This document shows, in pieces, positions 1 through 10,002 of a DNA stretch of 37,862 nt. The notes beneath the pieces are model-generated. The model searched no databases. It saw nothing but the letters and a program-made list of their open reading frames with translations, and was not told the origin of the DNA. Made by a program: the position numbers and the translations under genes. The DNA lies in assembly GCA_025451315.1 (NCBI GenBank), contig JANWKP010000043.1, forward strand, positions 1 to 37,862, read 5' to 3'. Each line of letters starts with the position of its first letter. Within the stretch, counting starts at the first letter, position 1. This DNA is from Nitrososphaerales archaeon. Lineage in GTDB: Archaea; Thermoproteota; Nitrososphaeria; Nitrososphaerales; Nitrososphaeraceae.

Positions 1-613
1 CTCCATCTAATTCAGGCCCTATTCCCCCAAGATCTCCTTCAACAATACCATAAAGTCCATACTCTTCTATTTTAGCAGGATCGTAGTTATATTGCCAAGT
101 ACCAGAAGCACCTACTATTACCTTTGCCTTACTACCATTCCTATTTTTAGCAGCGTTTATTCGTAAATGCAAGTCTCTATTATAAAGCTCATCATAAGAC
201 ATCATCTTCCTTCCAAAAGTAAAAGTCATAGTAACTGGACCCATTCCCAAAGGATCCATTTCATAGATTCCTACTACTTCAGTTTCCGGACCAATAAATT
301 TGTCTATATAATCAGGATGAGCAACGACTACGTCTCCTGGATTATAGCCATCGCTTAATAAAGAGGCTTCTAATTTTCTTAATCCATAGGGAGCAAAGTT
401 TGCTATACCATTGTTATGACCTATAGGATTACAAATGAAATCAAAGAGAACCCTAGGAGTAACTTGATTTTTTAAAATATAATACCAGAACGAATCTTTA
501 GATCTGTTAAAATCCAAAGCAGGAGCACAACCAAAAAAAGAAGCTAAAGATATTCCCCGATATGGAGACATTAAAGTACGATCAGCAGATAATACAACTT
601 TTGGATATTTCAT
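1..613 (-). CDS. B12-binding radical SAM family protein, N-terminal part, truncated by window edge
   Basis: Open frame read on the minus strand from ATG at 613 to the window edge: MKYPKVVLSADRTLMSPYRGISLASFFGCAPALDF...RVLFDFICNPIGHNNGIANFAPYGLRKLEASLLSDGYNPGDVVVAHPDYIDKFIGPETEVVGIYEMDPLGMGPVT. Resembles the N-terminal domain of archaeal cobalamin-binding radical SAM proteins; the radical SAM core is outside the window. Confidence 0.65.
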   Translation of the reverse strand, partial: MKYPKVVLSADRTLMSPYRGISLASFFGCAPALDFNRSKDSFWYYILKNQVTPRVLFDFICNPIGHNNGIANFAPYGLRKLEASLLSDGYNPGDVVVAHPDYIDKFIGPETEVVGIYEMDPLGMGPVTMTFTFGRKMMSYDELYNRDLHLRINAAKNRNGSKAKVIVGASGTWQYNYDPAKIEEYGLYGIVEGDLGGIGPELDG

Positions 614-749
614 TTTAATTAATCCTAATCATTGATTTTGACATATGGATGAATTTTAACCTTTCCCAACTTTCACCTAGATTTATTTAAGGAATTGTCA
701 TCTATAGTATATTTGTTAACTTACTCTTAAAACAAAATATTATATTTAG

Positions 750-956
750 ATGAAAAAAATGGTTTTCATGGAAGATAAAATTCATTGTAATATTTGTAAT
801 GTTTTTATTTACCTCACTAATATAGAGAACCATCTTACAACACCAGAACATAAGAATTCAAAAAACAGATATACAAAACAACTAAACTCTCTTGAGATAA
901 ATAATAATATAACTAATAAATCGACCTATTACAAATGGAAAAATACAAAAAATTGA
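750..956 (+). CDS. Small C2H2 zinc-finger-like protein
   Basis: 68 aa ORF with CNICNVFIYLTNIENHLTTPEH = C-x2-C-x11-H-x5-H; a start at the internal Met (MEDKIHC) is possible. Confidence 0.5.
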   Translation: MKKMVFMEDKIHCNICNVFIYLTNIENHLTTPEHKNSKNRYTKQLNSLEINNNITNKSTYYKWKNTKN

Positions 957-960
957 TATT

Positions 961-1737
961 TCATTCAAGGCTTCTTATATAATCTATTACAAAATTAATT
1001 GCTATAATTATTAAAGAAAAAGAGAGAATTTTACTTAATATATTATCGCTAATCAGATGAATTGTTCTTGAACCTAATTGTGCGCCTAAAAAAGCACCCA
1101 AAGCAAGAGCAATCCCATAACTATATTCAGGATGTTCTAAAATAATGTGAGTCAAAAGTCCTGTTATTGTACTTATTAAAAGTGTAAACTGAGCTGTAGG
1201 ACTGGCGTTAATCATTTTCAATTTATAAATTATAACTAGAATAGGAACAAAAATAATTCCTCCTCCTATTCCAAAAAGACTTGATATAATACCTGCACCA
1301 AAGGTTGCAGAAATTAAAATTAAAAAGAAAATTGGTTTTGGAGTTCTATCCAGTGTTTTATTGATAATTTTATTTTTAAAAAATATATACATTCCAACTG
1401 AAATTAATAATATAGCAAAATAAACCTTAAAATGTTCTAAGGAAATAAAATTAGAAAAAAATCCTCCAATAATTGATCCTGGTATAGCTGGTAAAGCGAG
1501 TTTTACTCCAAGAGAATAATTGATATACTTTTTTCTAATATATGTGAATGTAGATGAAAGACTAGTCGCAAATATTGCAATTAGACTAGAGCTTGCGATG
1601 ACAGTAGGAGGAAATCCCATATAAGTCAAGACTGGTGTCATGATTATACCACCACCTACTCCTATCAATGAGCCTATTATACCAGACCCAAATCCAATGA
1701 TAACGAGAATAATGAATAGTTCGTTCAAAGTATACAT
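961..1737 (-). CDS. TauE/SafE family sulfite exporter-like membrane protein
   Basis: 258 aa polytopic protein with two repeated glycine-rich motifs (GSGIIGSLIGVGGGIIMTPVL and GAGIISSLFGIGGGIIFVPIL) typical of TauE/SafE. Confidence 0.85.
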   Translation of the reverse strand: MYTLNELFIILVIIGFGSGIIGSLIGVGGGIIMTPVLTYMGFPPTVIASSSLIAIFATSLSSTFTYIRKKYINYSLGVKLALPAIPGSIIGGFFSNFISLEHFKVYFAILLISVGMYIFFKNKIINKTLDRTPKPIFFLILISATFGAGIISSLFGIGGGIIFVPILVIIYKLKMINASPTAQFTLLISTITGLLTHIILEHPEYSYGIALALGAFLGAQLGSRTIHLISDNILSKILSFSLIIIAINFVIDYIRSLE

Positions 1738-1960
1738 TGACTTTCATCATGTAAACAAGTTAAAGTTTATTCTCTTAATATCTTGACTCAAGAAAGCTGA
1801 TCGTCCAAATAACTAACTCTTCCTATTTCATTCTACATATAAGCATAGGTAGGTCTATAACTATAATCAAAGTTTCTTGTCACAACTAAAGCCATATCCT
1901 TTAATACTTTTTATTTATAAAATATAAGTATATCATTATTTATCATATTGTTATTTAAAA

Positions 1961-2989
1961 TTGAGAATTATTTTAATTGGATATGGAATTGTAGGTCAGA
2001 GTTTTACAAAACTATTACTTTCTAAATTGGTAGATTTATCTAATCTATACGGAATGAAGCCTAGGATAGTAGCATGCGTAGACAATAAAGGATCTGCAAT
2101 TGATACTTCTGGTTTAGATATACAGAGACTTCTCGAAATAAAAAAAAATAAAGGAACAGTTGGCGAATATTATAGCAATAAAACATCACGCCTAGAGCCT
2201 TTACAAATAATAGAAAATATCGATGCAGAGATTGTATTGGAACTGACTCCAACGAATTTAACAGATGGCGAACCAGGTTTATCACATATAACTTCGGCGA
2301 TGAAGTATGGTAAAAATGTAATTACAGTCAATAAGGGACCTTTATCAGTAGCTTTTTCATCACTTATAGAATTAGCTAACTATAACGGAATAATGTTTAA
2401 GTTTAGCGGGACAGTCGGTGGAGGCACACCTATCCTTGAATTTGCTAAGAGATGTTTAAAAGGGGATCGAATTGTTTCTTTTAAAGGTATACTTAATGGA
2501 ACAACTAATTTTATTTTGAGTAAAATGGAAGAAGGATTGACGTTCAAAAATGCACTAAAGGACGCTCAAATCAAGGGATATGCCGAAACTGTTCCATCTT
2601 TAGACATAGACGGGTTCGATGCTGCGGCGAAATTGGTCATAATGGCTAATTGGTTAATGGGAATGAAAGTTGCATTGGAAGATGTAAATAGAAATGGAAT
2701 TACAAAAGTAAAGACTCAAGAGGTTACCAAGGCAATAAAAAAAGGAAATGCTATCAAACTTATTGCTAGCTGTGAAAACAAAAGGCTTGTAGTTAAGCCT
2801 ATGGAGGTATCAAAGTTAGATCCTATATGTGTCAATGGAACTTTAAATTCTGTTACCTTTTCACTGGAGTATGCAGGTAATCAGACAATAATAGGACGAG
2901 GAGCTGGCGGAATAGAAACTGCTAGTGCAGTATTAAGAGATATGATAGAAATTCGGGAAAATATCATCAATGAAAAAAATTTCTCTTAA
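1961..2989 (+). CDS. hom: Homoserine dehydrogenase (TTG start)
   Basis: N-terminal Rossmann GYGIVGQSF; VNKGPL, SGTVGGGTPI, GILNGTTNFIL and DIDGFDAAAKL motifs. Confidence 0.9.
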   Translation: MRIILIGYGIVGQSFTKLLLSKLVDLSNLYGMKPRIVACVDNKGSAIDTSGLDIQRLLEIKKNKGTVGEYYSNKTSRLEPLQIIENIDAEIVLELTPTNLTDGEPGLSHITSAMKYGKNVITVNKGPLSVAFSSLIELANYNGIMFKFSGTVGGGTPILEFAKRCLKGDRIVSFKGILNGTTNFILSKMEEGLTFKNALKDAQIKGYAETVPSLDIDGFDAAAKLVIMANWLMGMKVALEDVNRNGITKVKTQEVTKAIKKGNAIKLIASCENKRLVVKPMEVSKLDPICVNGTLNSVTFSLEYAGNQTIIGRGAGGIETASAVLRDMIEIRENIINEKNFS

Positions 2990-3081
2990 TCTCTAAAAAA
3001 TTTTTAGTAAAACTTACATAAAAAGAATTATTACCCTGTGAGAAATGTTATGATTTAGTGTATAGAGACGAAAGAAAAGTT

Positions 3082-3453
3082 ATGAAAATAGCACCAGCAG
3101 TACTTCATGATGAACATAATAGGATTACAGATCCGTTAATGCTAATTACTCTATCCATTTTAATTTCTAAAGAAGAATCTAATAATATTACTTTTTGTTT
3201 AAAAAATTTTAGAAAGATAGATAGTCTTCTAAAAATCATTAGAAAAAAAATAATAATAAAAATAGTAAACCTAAGTATGCTATACTGGGAGAACAGACTA
3301 ATAACATATAGTAACATATCAATAAAATCTTTTGATAAAATACAGTATTACATTGATTTTATTATTTTGAGACGTTCTGGAAGAAATATAAGAATTGCAA
3401 TTACTTGTAAAAGGGCATTTGATGGCGGATCAAAATTTTTCTTATTAAATTAA
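3082..3453 (+). CDS. Hypothetical protein immediately upstream of endA
   Basis: ORF 3058..3453; an ATG at 3082 (MKIAPAVLHDEHNRITDPLML...) is a plausible start; stop is 2 nt before the endA ATG. Confidence 0.5.
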   Translation: MKIAPAVLHDEHNRITDPLMLITLSILISKEESNNITFCLKNFRKIDSLLKIIRKKIIIKIVNLSMLYWENRLITYSNISIKSFDKIQYYIDFIILRRSGRNIRIAITCKRAFDGGSKFFLLN

Positions 3454-3455
3454 TA

Positions 3456-4010
3456 ATGAAAAATAGTAAAATACAAGGTGAACTTGTAGAAAATAGAATC
3501 ATAATACATAATATTGAGAATTCTCGACATCTTTTTGGCAATGGATATTATGGCAAACCATTGGGAATCCCAAAACCAAAAGGAATTAATTTTGAATCCC
3601 CTCTCATTTTAGATTTAATTGAAAGTTATTATTTAATTCAAAAAGGAGAATTACAAATAACTCTAAACGAGAAGATTTTACCTCTAAAGGATTTAAAAAT
3701 AATTTGTAAAAAACAATACGACAAATTTGACTCAAAATATGTGGTGTTTCAAAATTTAAGGAACCAAGGATATATTGTCTCTCCTGGGATAAAATTTGGT
3801 TGCGATTTTGCGGTATATGAACGAGGTCCTGGGATCGATCATGCACCCTTTCTTGTTCAAGTTTTGACTAGGGAAGAACAAATTACGGCTTCAGCAATTG
3901 TTCTCGCTGGGAGACTAGCAACAACAGTAAAAAAACAATTTATTATTGCAATACCGAGACTAAGAGATCGAACAGTAGAATTCATAGGATTTGAGTGGTG
4001 GAGAGCTTAA
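3456..4010 (+). CDS. endA: tRNA-splicing endonuclease, catalytic subunit
   Basis: C-terminal nuclease domain: VFQNLRNQGYIVSPGIKFGCDFAVYERGPGIDHAPFLVQVL...VKKQFIIAIP, containing the Tyr/His/Lys catalytic triad. Confidence 0.9.
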   Translation: MKNSKIQGELVENRIIIHNIENSRHLFGNGYYGKPLGIPKPKGINFESPLILDLIESYYLIQKGELQITLNEKILPLKDLKIICKKQYDKFDSKYVVFQNLRNQGYIVSPGIKFGCDFAVYERGPGIDHAPFLVQVLTREEQITASAIVLAGRLATTVKKQFIIAIPRLRDRTVEFIGFEWWRA

Positions 4011-4404
4011 TATCTCAAGAACTAGATAATATTGAAATATATCATAAGGATATGATTTGTCAATTTATTGGGTTGAGTAGGTATAATTATTAATTAAAAA
4101 TACAACTAATAGATATTAGATCAAAATAGAACAATATAATCAACTAATAAAGTCAAGAATTGATCTTCACATATTAGTTTTTTTATTGTTATGTATTAAA
4201 GGAAAATAATTTGCCTTTATTGATGCGTGTCAAGTAATCATCTACTGATTGGAATAATAGGAAATACATGACTATATTTCGCCTGCCAATTACAATTTAT
4301 ATATAATTGCCTTAAAATATTATTATAATTACATATAATGTAAATAAAAGGAGTAATTAAGAGATTAGAATCATAATCACAAAGATAAAATATTCAATTT
4401 TTAT

Positions 4405-4638
4405 ATGGATTATATGGATCGTGTTAAAAGATTATCAACTGAACTTTTGGAAAATTATCCTGATAGATTTACTACAAATTTTGAAGAAAATAAGAAAACC
4501 ATTTTAAGTATCGCTATAATAAGATCTAAAATTCTGAGGAATAAAATGGCAGGTTATATAACTTCAAAGCTTGCACGAGAGGCAGAAGAGGAAAAATCTC
4601 ACTCAGATTACTCAGAAAGTCAAATGGAAGAAAGTTAG
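4405..4638 (+). CDS. rps17e: 30S ribosomal protein S17e
   Basis: MDRVKRLSTELLENYPDRFTTNFEENKKTILSIAIIRSKILRNKMAGYITSKL matches the S17e pattern (V-K-x-L-S-x-E-L-L-x-x-Y-P-D-x-F-T-x-x-F-E-E-N-K). Confidence 0.85.
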   Translation: MDYMDRVKRLSTELLENYPDRFTTNFEENKKTILSIAIIRSKILRNKMAGYITSKLAREAEEEKSHSDYSESQMEES

Positions 4639-4643
4639 AAACT

Positions 4644-4898
4644 TTGATTACGCTGAAATTATTAGGTGGAGTAAAATTTGCAGTAGGAAAGAGTTCTGTA
4701 GTGATTGATAAATCACAATCGACTGTGAAAGAGATTATTGAAGAGCTCAAAAATGAGGCTATAGAACCCAAAATATTAAATGAAAAAAATCTAATGGTTT
4801 CTGTTAATGGAATCGATTCTTCTGTTACTGGTGGTAAAGAGACAGTTATCAAAACTGGGGACGTCATTACAATAGTCACAATTATCCACGGCGGTTAG
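4644..4898 (+). CDS. MoaD/ThiS-family ubiquitin-like small modifier protein (TTG start)
   Basis: 84 aa, beta-grasp-like, C-terminus GDVITIVTIIHGG with terminal di-glycine. Confidence 0.8.
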   Translation: MITLKLLGGVKFAVGKSSVVIDKSQSTVKEIIEELKNEAIEPKILNEKNLMVSVNGIDSSVTGGKETVIKTGDVITIVTIIHGG

Positions 4899-4918
4899 AT
4901 AAATTAGAATAAAATAAA

Positions 4919-5440
4919 TTGGTTTTTTTCAAAATAGGAAAAAAATATGTATATTTTCATACTGTATTTTTTACTCAACACAATGATTTCACAAATATAG
5001 ATAAATTGAGAAACGAATTTCCTGATATTTTTATTCAAGGTTTAAATTCCGATATAATTTATAACTATGAACATATTTCTGAGATTTTAAAAATATCGAA
5101 TTTAGCGAAAATGAGAAGTATAATGTGTTCACAAAAAATAGAGTTAGATTTGTTGTTGAGAGTTATGGGAACAAATCAAATATCTCAAGCAATTAGGGAA
5201 GGCGGAGTAAAAATTGATCACTATATTACTTTTGTTGTATTAGCAAACAAGCGACAGATAAACAAGATTTACCAAAAACTTAATATTATATTTGGTAATT
5301 CTGTGGATAACATTTTTACAGATAAAAGAATGTTGAACAAAAAAATTGAACAATATAAAAAAAAATATAATAATGACTTTTTTGACGAAGAAAATACGAT
5401 TAAACTCCTTACCGAGATAGCAGTTTTAGTTATGAAATAA
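4919..5440 (+). CDS. Cgi121-like KEOPS complex subunit (TTG start)
   Basis: Segment KMRSIMCSQKIELDLLLRVMGTNQISQAIREGGVK resembles the CGI-121 core (E-x-L-L-x-x-x-G-x-x-Q-I-x-x-A-I). Confidence 0.65.
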   Translation: MVFFKIGKKYVYFHTVFFTQHNDFTNIDKLRNEFPDIFIQGLNSDIIYNYEHISEILKISNLAKMRSIMCSQKIELDLLLRVMGTNQISQAIREGGVKIDHYITFVVLANKRQINKIYQKLNIIFGNSVDNIFTDKRMLNKKIEQYKKKYNNDFFDEENTIKLLTEIAVLVMK

Positions 5441-5639
5441 ATTACTTGTATGGCTCTGCTAATTTAAGAAATATTGGCATATTTTTCCTCAAAATCATTG
5501 CTATTATTATTGTATCATTATACATAGAAACAAAGAATTGTATCCAATTATGTACATTAATAGATTAGATTACATTCATCTTGACATACCTAGATAGTAA
5601 TCGTCAAAATTTTCTATCAATTCTAAGTACTTGTTTATT

Positions 5640-5886
5640 CTCTCAGTCAGGTTATTAACAAACACAATCAATATACACCAAATCTTTTATATACCTATCA
5701 AAGTAATCGAATAAAATTTGTCGCTACAAAATGATTCTCTTCTGAATTGTAAATTCCAAGTACTGTTTTCCAGCCAGAATCTACTATAATACATATCCAA
5801 AGATATTTCCTAACTGTCTCAATCATAGTTCTATCTATGGTGAATGTTAGAAATACTGTTCCTTCCGTAAAACTTGCGGAAATCAA
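5640..5886 (-). pseudogene. Decayed IS6-like/ISNCY DDE transposase fragment
   Basis: Minus-strand frame FTIDRTMIETVRKYLWICIIVDSGWKTVLGIYNSEENHFVATNFIRLL resembles the DDE core (DETMI...YLW..I......LGI..S.ER..FVA..FI..L). The downstream continuation (VYKRFGVY...) contains stops. Confidence 0.6.
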
Positions 5887-6530
5887 ATCTTTGGATTACG
5901 TTACTATAGAAACATAACATTTTTTTCATTTCGTTTTTTACAACTTAAGAACTTTTTGTTGTTTGTGTCGAAAGCTAAATCTTTAGTTTTAATTAATAGT
6001 AATTCGAGTGCTCCCTTCTCCGTAAAATGCAAAAACTTGATGAGTTGTTATTCTGAGTTAAGAACTATTAAGAAAATAAATATATCCTTTTTATCTATCG
6101 CTTCTATTTTTCTCAATATCTTAATAATATTCTAAAAAGAATTTCCCTAAACTACAGCCAACATCGTGAAATTCTAGAAAATTTTAAGTAACAATATTTT
6201 ACTTGAGTGTAAGTAAATTGAGTCCATTACTCTATATAGAGTGATTGCTTAAATTCTCAATCATCATATTCATCTTTATGTGAATTTGGTAAATATTGGC
6301 TATCAGTTTATCAGTCTTAATATTAATATCCTACTTTATTGACAGAAATTCTTTCAAAATTACTAATTTGATATTTTTCCTACCATTTATTATTCATTCA
6401 TTAGAACTATAAATTTTAAAATGACGTCTTAATATTTACAATGAGCAATTTGAGTGAGGGTTATATTAATAGTATCAGTATTAGATAATTCTTATTTTCT
6501 CTTCTTTATATGACTCCTTTGATAGTAAGC

Positions 6531-7418
6531 CTATTTTTTATTTTTATATTTATCTTCTTTGTATAATAAATTAACGAACTGATACATTTTTACATAAGAA
6601 GAATTAAGATCATGACTTTCTTCAATTGAAGATTTTATATTTTTTAATTGTTTTGCTAATTTTTCGTCATTCTTATCATAGATCATTTGATAATAATCCA
6701 AATATTTTTTATGAAAGTTTTTAAGTTCTTTTTTAATAAATGGATTTTCTATGAATAAAGAATTAAGTAGTTCTATATCATCATTTAAAATGCTTTCAGA
6801 TAAAATACATTGTATCCTAAATGTATTTCCAGCATAAAATTTCAAATCTTTGTATTGATGTGATGCGATAACATCTGCAAATATTATATTCATATAATGA
6901 GTCAACCCCAAGACTACACCCATGATGTGGTCATGCTTAAGTGCACTTTCAATAGGTAAAATTTCAAAATTTTGAAATAGTTGTTTTACAAACTGAAATT
7001 CTTTTCTATAGTTTCTGACTGGAATGAATAAAATTTTTAAGCGCTTGTCGCGAGATGCTCCAGGACCAAACATAGGATGTATACAGATTGGGGAGATATA
7101 ATTTTGAATTTTAGTAAGAGAATTAAAAGATTTATTTTTAATAGAAGAAATATCAATTAATACGGAATTTCGTTTCATTATTTTAGAACATTCTGCTATA
7201 ATTTGTGGTATAATTCTCAATGGAATACAGAGAAATACGATATCAGAATCTTTGACACATGAATTAAAATCGAGTTCTATTTTTATATTTAGTTGTCTTT
7301 CTATTGAATACATATTTTTATCATATGCCTTTATACGAACGTTTTTATTATTTATGAAATACTTGATTATCCAAGATCCCATTCTACCTCCTGCACCAAT
7401 AACAGCAATTTCTTTCAT
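6531..7418 (-). CDS. tyrA: Prephenate dehydrogenase
   Basis: MKEIAVIGAGGRMGSWIIKYF (NAD-binding), IHPMFGPGA motif, position at the end of the aromatic cluster. Confidence 0.85.
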   Translation of the reverse strand: MKEIAVIGAGGRMGSWIIKYFINNKNVRIKAYDKNMYSIERQLNIKIELDFNSCVKDSDIVFLCIPLRIIPQIIAECSKIMKRNSVLIDISSIKNKSFNSLTKIQNYISPICIHPMFGPGASRDKRLKILFIPVRNYRKEFQFVKQLFQNFEILPIESALKHDHIMGVVLGLTHYMNIIFADVIASHQYKDLKFYAGNTFRIQCILSESILNDDIELLNSLFIENPFIKKELKNFHKKYLDYYQMIYDKNDEKLAKQLKNIKSSIEESHDLNSSYVKMYQFVNLLYKEDKYKNKK

Positions 7419-7432
7419 ACCAACTTGTGTAC

Positions 7433-8809
7433 CTATTTAAGATATTTTTCCAGAATATCTAATCCGTCATTCAACAATTTTGAGGATTGACAAGCAGAAA
7501 TCCTAATAAATTTTTTATAAGAATTTCCAAATCCACTTCCCGGTGCTATTGCTACTCCTTTTTCCAATAAATCATACACTAAGGAAATATCATCTGAATA
7601 ATTTTCAGATAAAATCTTGGGATAGACATACATTGCACCGTCTGGAAAAATAAATTCCGTTTTCATTTGTTGTAATCGTTTGCAAATGATTTTTATTCGT
7701 GACTGGATTAAATCGATATTTTTTTGAATATCGTTGCCTATTGCTGCTAAAGCTGAATATTGCATTGGTTCTGCTACTGATGTAATAGAAGTAGCCTGAA
7801 TCTTGCGCATTTTTGATATTATATTATTATTTGCTATTCCATAGCCTACTCTGAAACCTGTCATTCCATAAGTCTTCGAAAAAGATGATACCATTATACT
7901 TTGATCATACTTGAAATCTATGATACTATGATATTTACCAAAAGAATAGTCAGAATAAACCTCATCGCTCAATATATATAAATTATAATCTTTTGCTATA
8001 GAAACTATTTTCTCAAGTAAATGAGAATCAAGTACTTTTCCTGTTGGATTATTAGGATAGTTCAAGATAATCATTTTGGTATTAACATTTATTAGACTTT
8101 CGAGCGTTTTTAAATTAGGTGTCCATTTATCTTCTAGAGTTGTTTTTAATGTTCTTGTTTTTGCTCCTATAAAATCTGCACATTCTTTATAAGCTGGCCA
8201 AGAGGGTTCAATATTAATTAACTCATCTCCTGATTTTAACAACGAGCTTATAGCACAAAACACAGCAAACCTACCTCCAGGAGTAACTAAAACTTGTTCC
8301 GGTACAATGTTAGAGAATTTTTGAGATATTGCTCTACGTAGTTGGGGTATCCCAGAAATTTCAGTATAATGATATGTTTTATTGTCATATATTTTTGCTA
8401 ATTCTTCCTTAACTCTTATAGGGGGAGGATAATCAGGCTCACCAACTTCCATGTGAATTATTTTCTTTCCATTTTGTTCAAGTTCCTTAGCTTTCATAAA
8501 TATAGCAATATGTGTGGTATTTTTGTTACCATTATTTTGAACGTTTTGTAATTTTACCGATTCTGAAAGGAGAAGATTTAAAAGTCTTCCAGAAAATTCG
8601 ACATCCATTCCTATATCTTTTGTAAGGTTGAGAACAGCTTTTTTTATATCATTCTCTACTTTTTCATCTTCTATTTCAATTTTCAATTGTTGTTTGATAT
8701 TACCAATTTTTTTTGCTACTTCCATTCTATCATGAACTAGTTCAATAATTTGGTTTGTAATATTCTGCATTTCTTCTCTCAAATAATCCAGACTATGTTT
8801 TTCAACCAT
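7433..8809 (-). CDS. AroQ-type chorismate mutase fused to class I/II PLP aminotransferase
   Basis: N-terminal ~90 aa AroQ helical domain (LDYLREEMQNITNQIIELVHDRMEVAKKIGNIKQQ) followed by an aminotransferase fold (MEVGEPDYPPP, NYPNNPTGKV, SDEVYSDYSF, SSFSKTYGMTGFRVGY). Confidence 0.9.
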   Translation of the reverse strand: MVEKHSLDYLREEMQNITNQIIELVHDRMEVAKKIGNIKQQLKIEIEDEKVENDIKKAVLNLTKDIGMDVEFSGRLLNLLLSESVKLQNVQNNGNKNTTHIAIFMKAKELEQNGKKIIHMEVGEPDYPPPIRVKEELAKIYDNKTYHYTEISGIPQLRRAISQKFSNIVPEQVLVTPGGRFAVFCAISSLLKSGDELINIEPSWPAYKECADFIGAKTRTLKTTLEDKWTPNLKTLESLINVNTKMIILNYPNNPTGKVLDSHLLEKIVSIAKDYNLYILSDEVYSDYSFGKYHSIIDFKYDQSIMVSSFSKTYGMTGFRVGYGIANNNIISKMRKIQATSITSVAEPMQYSALAAIGNDIQKNIDLIQSRIKIICKRLQQMKTEFIFPDGAMYVYPKILSENYSDDISLVYDLLEKGVAIAPGSGFGNSYKKFIRISACQSSKLLNDGLDILEKYLK

Positions 8810-8810
8810 T

Positions 8811-9914
8811 TCAATAACCTCTTAGTACGCTAGGAATGAATCCAGCTTTAATTGCGTGATCTGACAAAACTATGGAAACAAGTCCTTCAACAATAGGAGG
8901 AGCGCGTGGAACAACACAAGGATCATGCCTTCCAGGAACTTGAAGATCTACTAAAGAATTTGAAAACATGTCCAATGTTCTTTGAGTTTTGGCAATGGAG
9001 GCTGCAGGTTTAAATCCTATTCTCATTGTAAGGGGCATCCCATTCGATAAGCCACCCAATATTCCACCAGCATTATTAGTTAATGTTACCACTTTTCCTT
9101 TTTCATTGATAAATAAATCATTATTTTCATAACCTGTCCTTTTTGTTCCCTCAAAACCAGAACCAAATTCGATTGCTTTAACGGCAGGTATACTAAATAA
9201 TGCTTTGCTTAAATCAGATTCCAAAGATGAAAAAATAGGTTCTCCTAGACCTACAGGTAATCCAGTGCTAACACATTCAATTACACCACCTAAAGAATTT
9301 CCTGACTTTCTGGCACTCATAATTGAATCTTTCATCTTTTCGGCTATTTGAGTATCGGGACATCTTACTTCATTAGTATAACGGCCTGCCTTTGCCTTCT
9401 CGAGGGAAATTTCCCCCATAGATATTTCTCCTATTTTTATAGTATAAGCAATTGTTTCTATTCCTAGAACATATTTCAATAATTTCTTACTTATTGCTCC
9501 AGCCATTACGAAACTTGCAGTCAACCTTCCAGAAAATCTACCACTCCCTCTATAATCTGCATAACCTCCGTACTTAATCATTGCAGGATAATCAGAATGT
9601 CCAGGTCTTGGGATTGTTTTTATCTTATCGTATGGTCGTGAATCAGAATCTTGATTCCAAATTACCATACAAATCGGTGCATTAGTTGTATGTGCATTAA
9701 ATGTACCTGAAAGAATTTCCACTTTGTCTTCTTCTTTTCTTTGTGTAGTAATACTAGATTGTCCAGGTTTTCTAAGATCTAAATCTGGTTGTATGTCAGA
9801 TTCTTTCAATGGAAGACCTGCTGGACAACCATCTAGAATAGCCCCTACACATCTACCATGGCTTTCTCCAAAACTAGTAACTATGAACCGTTCTCCTAGA
9901 CTGTTTCCACCCAT
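8811..9914 (-). CDS. aroC: Chorismate synthase
   Basis: GNSLGERFIVTSFGESHGRCVGAILDGCPAGL, RPGHSDYPAMIKYGGYADYRGSGRFSGRLT, RHDPCVVPRAPPIVE. Confidence 0.97.
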   Translation of the reverse strand: MGGNSLGERFIVTSFGESHGRCVGAILDGCPAGLPLKESDIQPDLDLRKPGQSSITTQRKEEDKVEILSGTFNAHTTNAPICMVIWNQDSDSRPYDKIKTIPRPGHSDYPAMIKYGGYADYRGSGRFSGRLTASFVMAGAISKKLLKYVLGIETIAYTIKIGEISMGEISLEKAKAGRYTNEVRCPDTQIAEKMKDSIMSARKSGNSLGGVIECVSTGLPVGLGEPIFSSLESDLSKALFSIPAVKAIEFGSGFEGTKRTGYENNDLFINEKGKVVTLTNNAGGILGGLSNGMPLTMRIGFKPAASIAKTQRTLDMFSNSLVDLQVPGRHDPCVVPRAPPIVEGLVSIVLSDHAIKAGFIPSVLRGY

Positions 9915-10002
9915 AACATCGTACCCAAAGATATCATAATCCTATATAATAGTGACTTTTAAAGAATTATAATGTTGTTTTTGTAATTTTATCGTTATCA
10001 TT

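Noticed and set aside
4526-4879. 117 aa minus ORF opposite S17e and the MoaD/ThiS-like gene
   Set aside because: Antisense shadow ORF over two recognisable genes.
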